Source: Telopea speciosissima (Eukaryota > Streptophyta > Magnoliopsida > Proteales > Proteaceae). Taken from it: DNA of 64,000 nucleotides. The translations under genes and the position numbers were made by a program. Position 1 is the stretch's first letter; every line of letters begins with the position of its first letter. Shown here piece by piece: positions 62,538 through 64,000 of this stretch. The stretch covers positions 1,938,927 to 2,002,926 of the forward strand of contig NC_057925.1 in assembly GCF_018873765.1 (NCBI RefSeq), in the 5' to 3' direction. Below the pieces are notes generated by a model that did no database searches, had not been told where the DNA came from, and saw only the letters and a program-made list of their open reading frames with translations.

Positions 62538-63320
62538 TGTAAGAACTAGACTACAAGGCAGGCATTTTGCTATAAAATCTTTTATGTAAATACCCACAAT
62601 GCAAACAACGATGAAGCATGGAAACAAAAAATGAAAAGGAACCTATTTAAAAAATCATTATTTGAAAAAATAGAAGAATACAAGATTAGATAATGAAGTA
62701 TAAAACGTCTAGTTAATCCAATACATTTATTCCATAGTTTATAAATGGAACGGTGCGAAAATAAATGATTTTACATCATTGCAATTCAAAGAGGATAACT
62801 GCATCTATATTCAATCTCAATGGGGCAGCCATCAAAAGAGGATAAGCTCAATTAAGCTAAAAAATCTTGAGATAACCAAATGGTATTCAAAACAGGAGAA
62901 TATTGGAAGTATTAGATGCTAAAAACTGAAACTTGAAATTGGATCAAATCCAAACTCAACAAGCATTCAAGTCTAAGAAGAATACTTGGTTGAATTGCAT
63001 TGTGATCACATATATTACAGCTGAACATTTATAGCACATGAATCATGAGTATAATAAATTTATAAGAGAAAATTTCCTGTCAAAACTACTTGGAACCAAT
63101 TGAGACTAGTGGCCGGATTACTGCAAGGCCTCTTATGCTGCACCAGAAGAAAAAGGGGAGAGAGAAAGAGAGAGAGGAAAAAGAAAGCCTATTCAAAGTT
63201 CAAACTGGAGTAATTGCTCTGTCACAGTACAAGAATTTTGATTTTATTCAAAATCTGGAAAGGAAAAGTTGGTGTACGATCAAAAAAAACATTTGTGGAT
63301 TCTGAAATGAACCTTTTCAA
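62538..63320. other. Intergenic, no recognised features
   Basis: AT-rich. A (GA)n-like stretch lies at about 63155-63190. Confidence 0.5.
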
Positions 63321-63356
63321 TTGCCTCATGATTCTGAAAATTACGAGTCCATACCT

Positions 63357-63503
63357 TTGACAAACGTACTATTAGATTGGATTCCTCCTCCATTTAACAT
63401 CATCAAGGTAAATGTGGATGGCTCTTGTACATGTTCACGAGGCCCTGGTGGTATTGGCAGAGCTTGTTATGGGAATTTTCAGTTACGTTCTAATGCTACT
63501 TAA
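63357..63503 (+). pseudogene. LINE-type RNase H (RVT_3) fragment
   Basis: Reads WIPPPFNIIKVNVDGSCTCS followed by RGPGGIGRACYGNF, the N-terminal part of the RNase H-like domain found at the end of plant LINE ORF2 and related host genes, with the first catalytic Asp in NVDGS. A stop follows at 63501 and no downstream part is visible. Confidence 0.7.
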
Positions 63504-64000
63504 ATTTGTTTCTCATTAAAAAAAAAATTATATGTCATCTACATATGCAAATTCATATTCATATGCTTCAAATTTTCTCTGAACAATACAACATACAAGG
63601 TCTATTTTATTTAGAAATACTAATATATCTTGAACAGAGAATCGTTATACAAGAATTTCATGCTTCACATATACTAGGGTAATAAGGTTTTCTGATTCTT
63701 GCCTTAAAAATCTCTTCACCACAAAATGCATTGTAACCTGGTTTCAAACGTGATTGAAGATAGGTTTGTGTTTTTATAATCATTTATTCCCATCCCCTTC
63801 TACACAACAAGTATGAGACTTAAAAGCTTTACACCACTAAACTCACAAATCAAGGACCCATCCATGAAGTGTCATGCACTTTAAGTGGCAAAGTCATCTA
63901 TCACGTAGCCCAAGATGAAGCCTCTTGTTCAAATTACCAAAGTCTCAATGTATACATACTTCTGGAGTAGCAATCGAAGAGGCGAGTTGTGATCGTAGAT
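63504..64000. other. No recognised features
   Basis: AT-rich sequence to the window end. Confidence 0.5.

Overview
The window is nuclear DNA from a flowering plant. The genes have many short exons with canonical GT-AG borders, the gene set is plant-specific (COP10, a peroxisomal acyl-activating enzyme, an X8-domain beta-1,3-glucanase, a DVL/RTFL peptide), and most of the remaining sequence is transposon-derived: Copia, an LTR element with gag remnants, TRIM, LINE, SINEs and MITEs with hAT-type 8-bp or Mutator-type 9-bp target-site duplications (TSDs). The protein sequences look eudicot-like or early-diverging angiosperm; I cannot name the species.

Layout. 1-2770 is the 3' part of a LINE interrupted by a 648-bp hAT-like element. 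2771-8800 is repeat-rich (hAT-like fragment, Au-type SINE with 17-bp TSD, decayed LTR element on the minus strand). 8801-10968 holds the last seven exons of an RRP5-like ribosome-biogenesis gene. 10969-16471 is intergenic or 5'-UTR/intron sequence with MITEs. 16536-24957 is a GPI-anchored beta-1,3-glucanase whose first intron (6.6 kb) holds a MITE, a 191-bp tandem repeat and a deleted Copia element containing a 266-bp near-pure C tract. 27020-31305 is a COP10-type ubiquitin E2 variant. 32768-33298 is a single-exon unknown gene. 35086-47797 is a 14-exon acyl-activating enzyme (AAE17/18 type) ending in a peroxisomal SRL signal; its 6.6-kb intron 1 contains a SINE, several 9-bp-TSD MITEs (one nested in another) and a 3.2-kb element with arms of about 1 kb in inverted orientation; its intron 6 contains a LINE fragment. 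49958-50146 (minus) is a DVL/RTFL small peptide gene. 50147-64000 is mostly repeats: foldback elements, a GA/GT-rich minisatellite carrying a TRIM, two direct repeats of 0.8-1.0 kb flanking a host-gene-like exon, and a LINE RNase H remnant.

The host genes are independent transcription units, all on the plus strand except the DVL gene; nothing suggests a gene cluster. The most unusual observations are the poly-C block, the same-family nested MITE insertion with both 9-bp TSDs intact, the duplicated COP10 exon-3 splice acceptor with in-frame stops, and the long inverted repeat in the acyl-activating enzyme intron. All coordinates come from reading the sequence by eye; family names rest on remembered motifs, not on a search.
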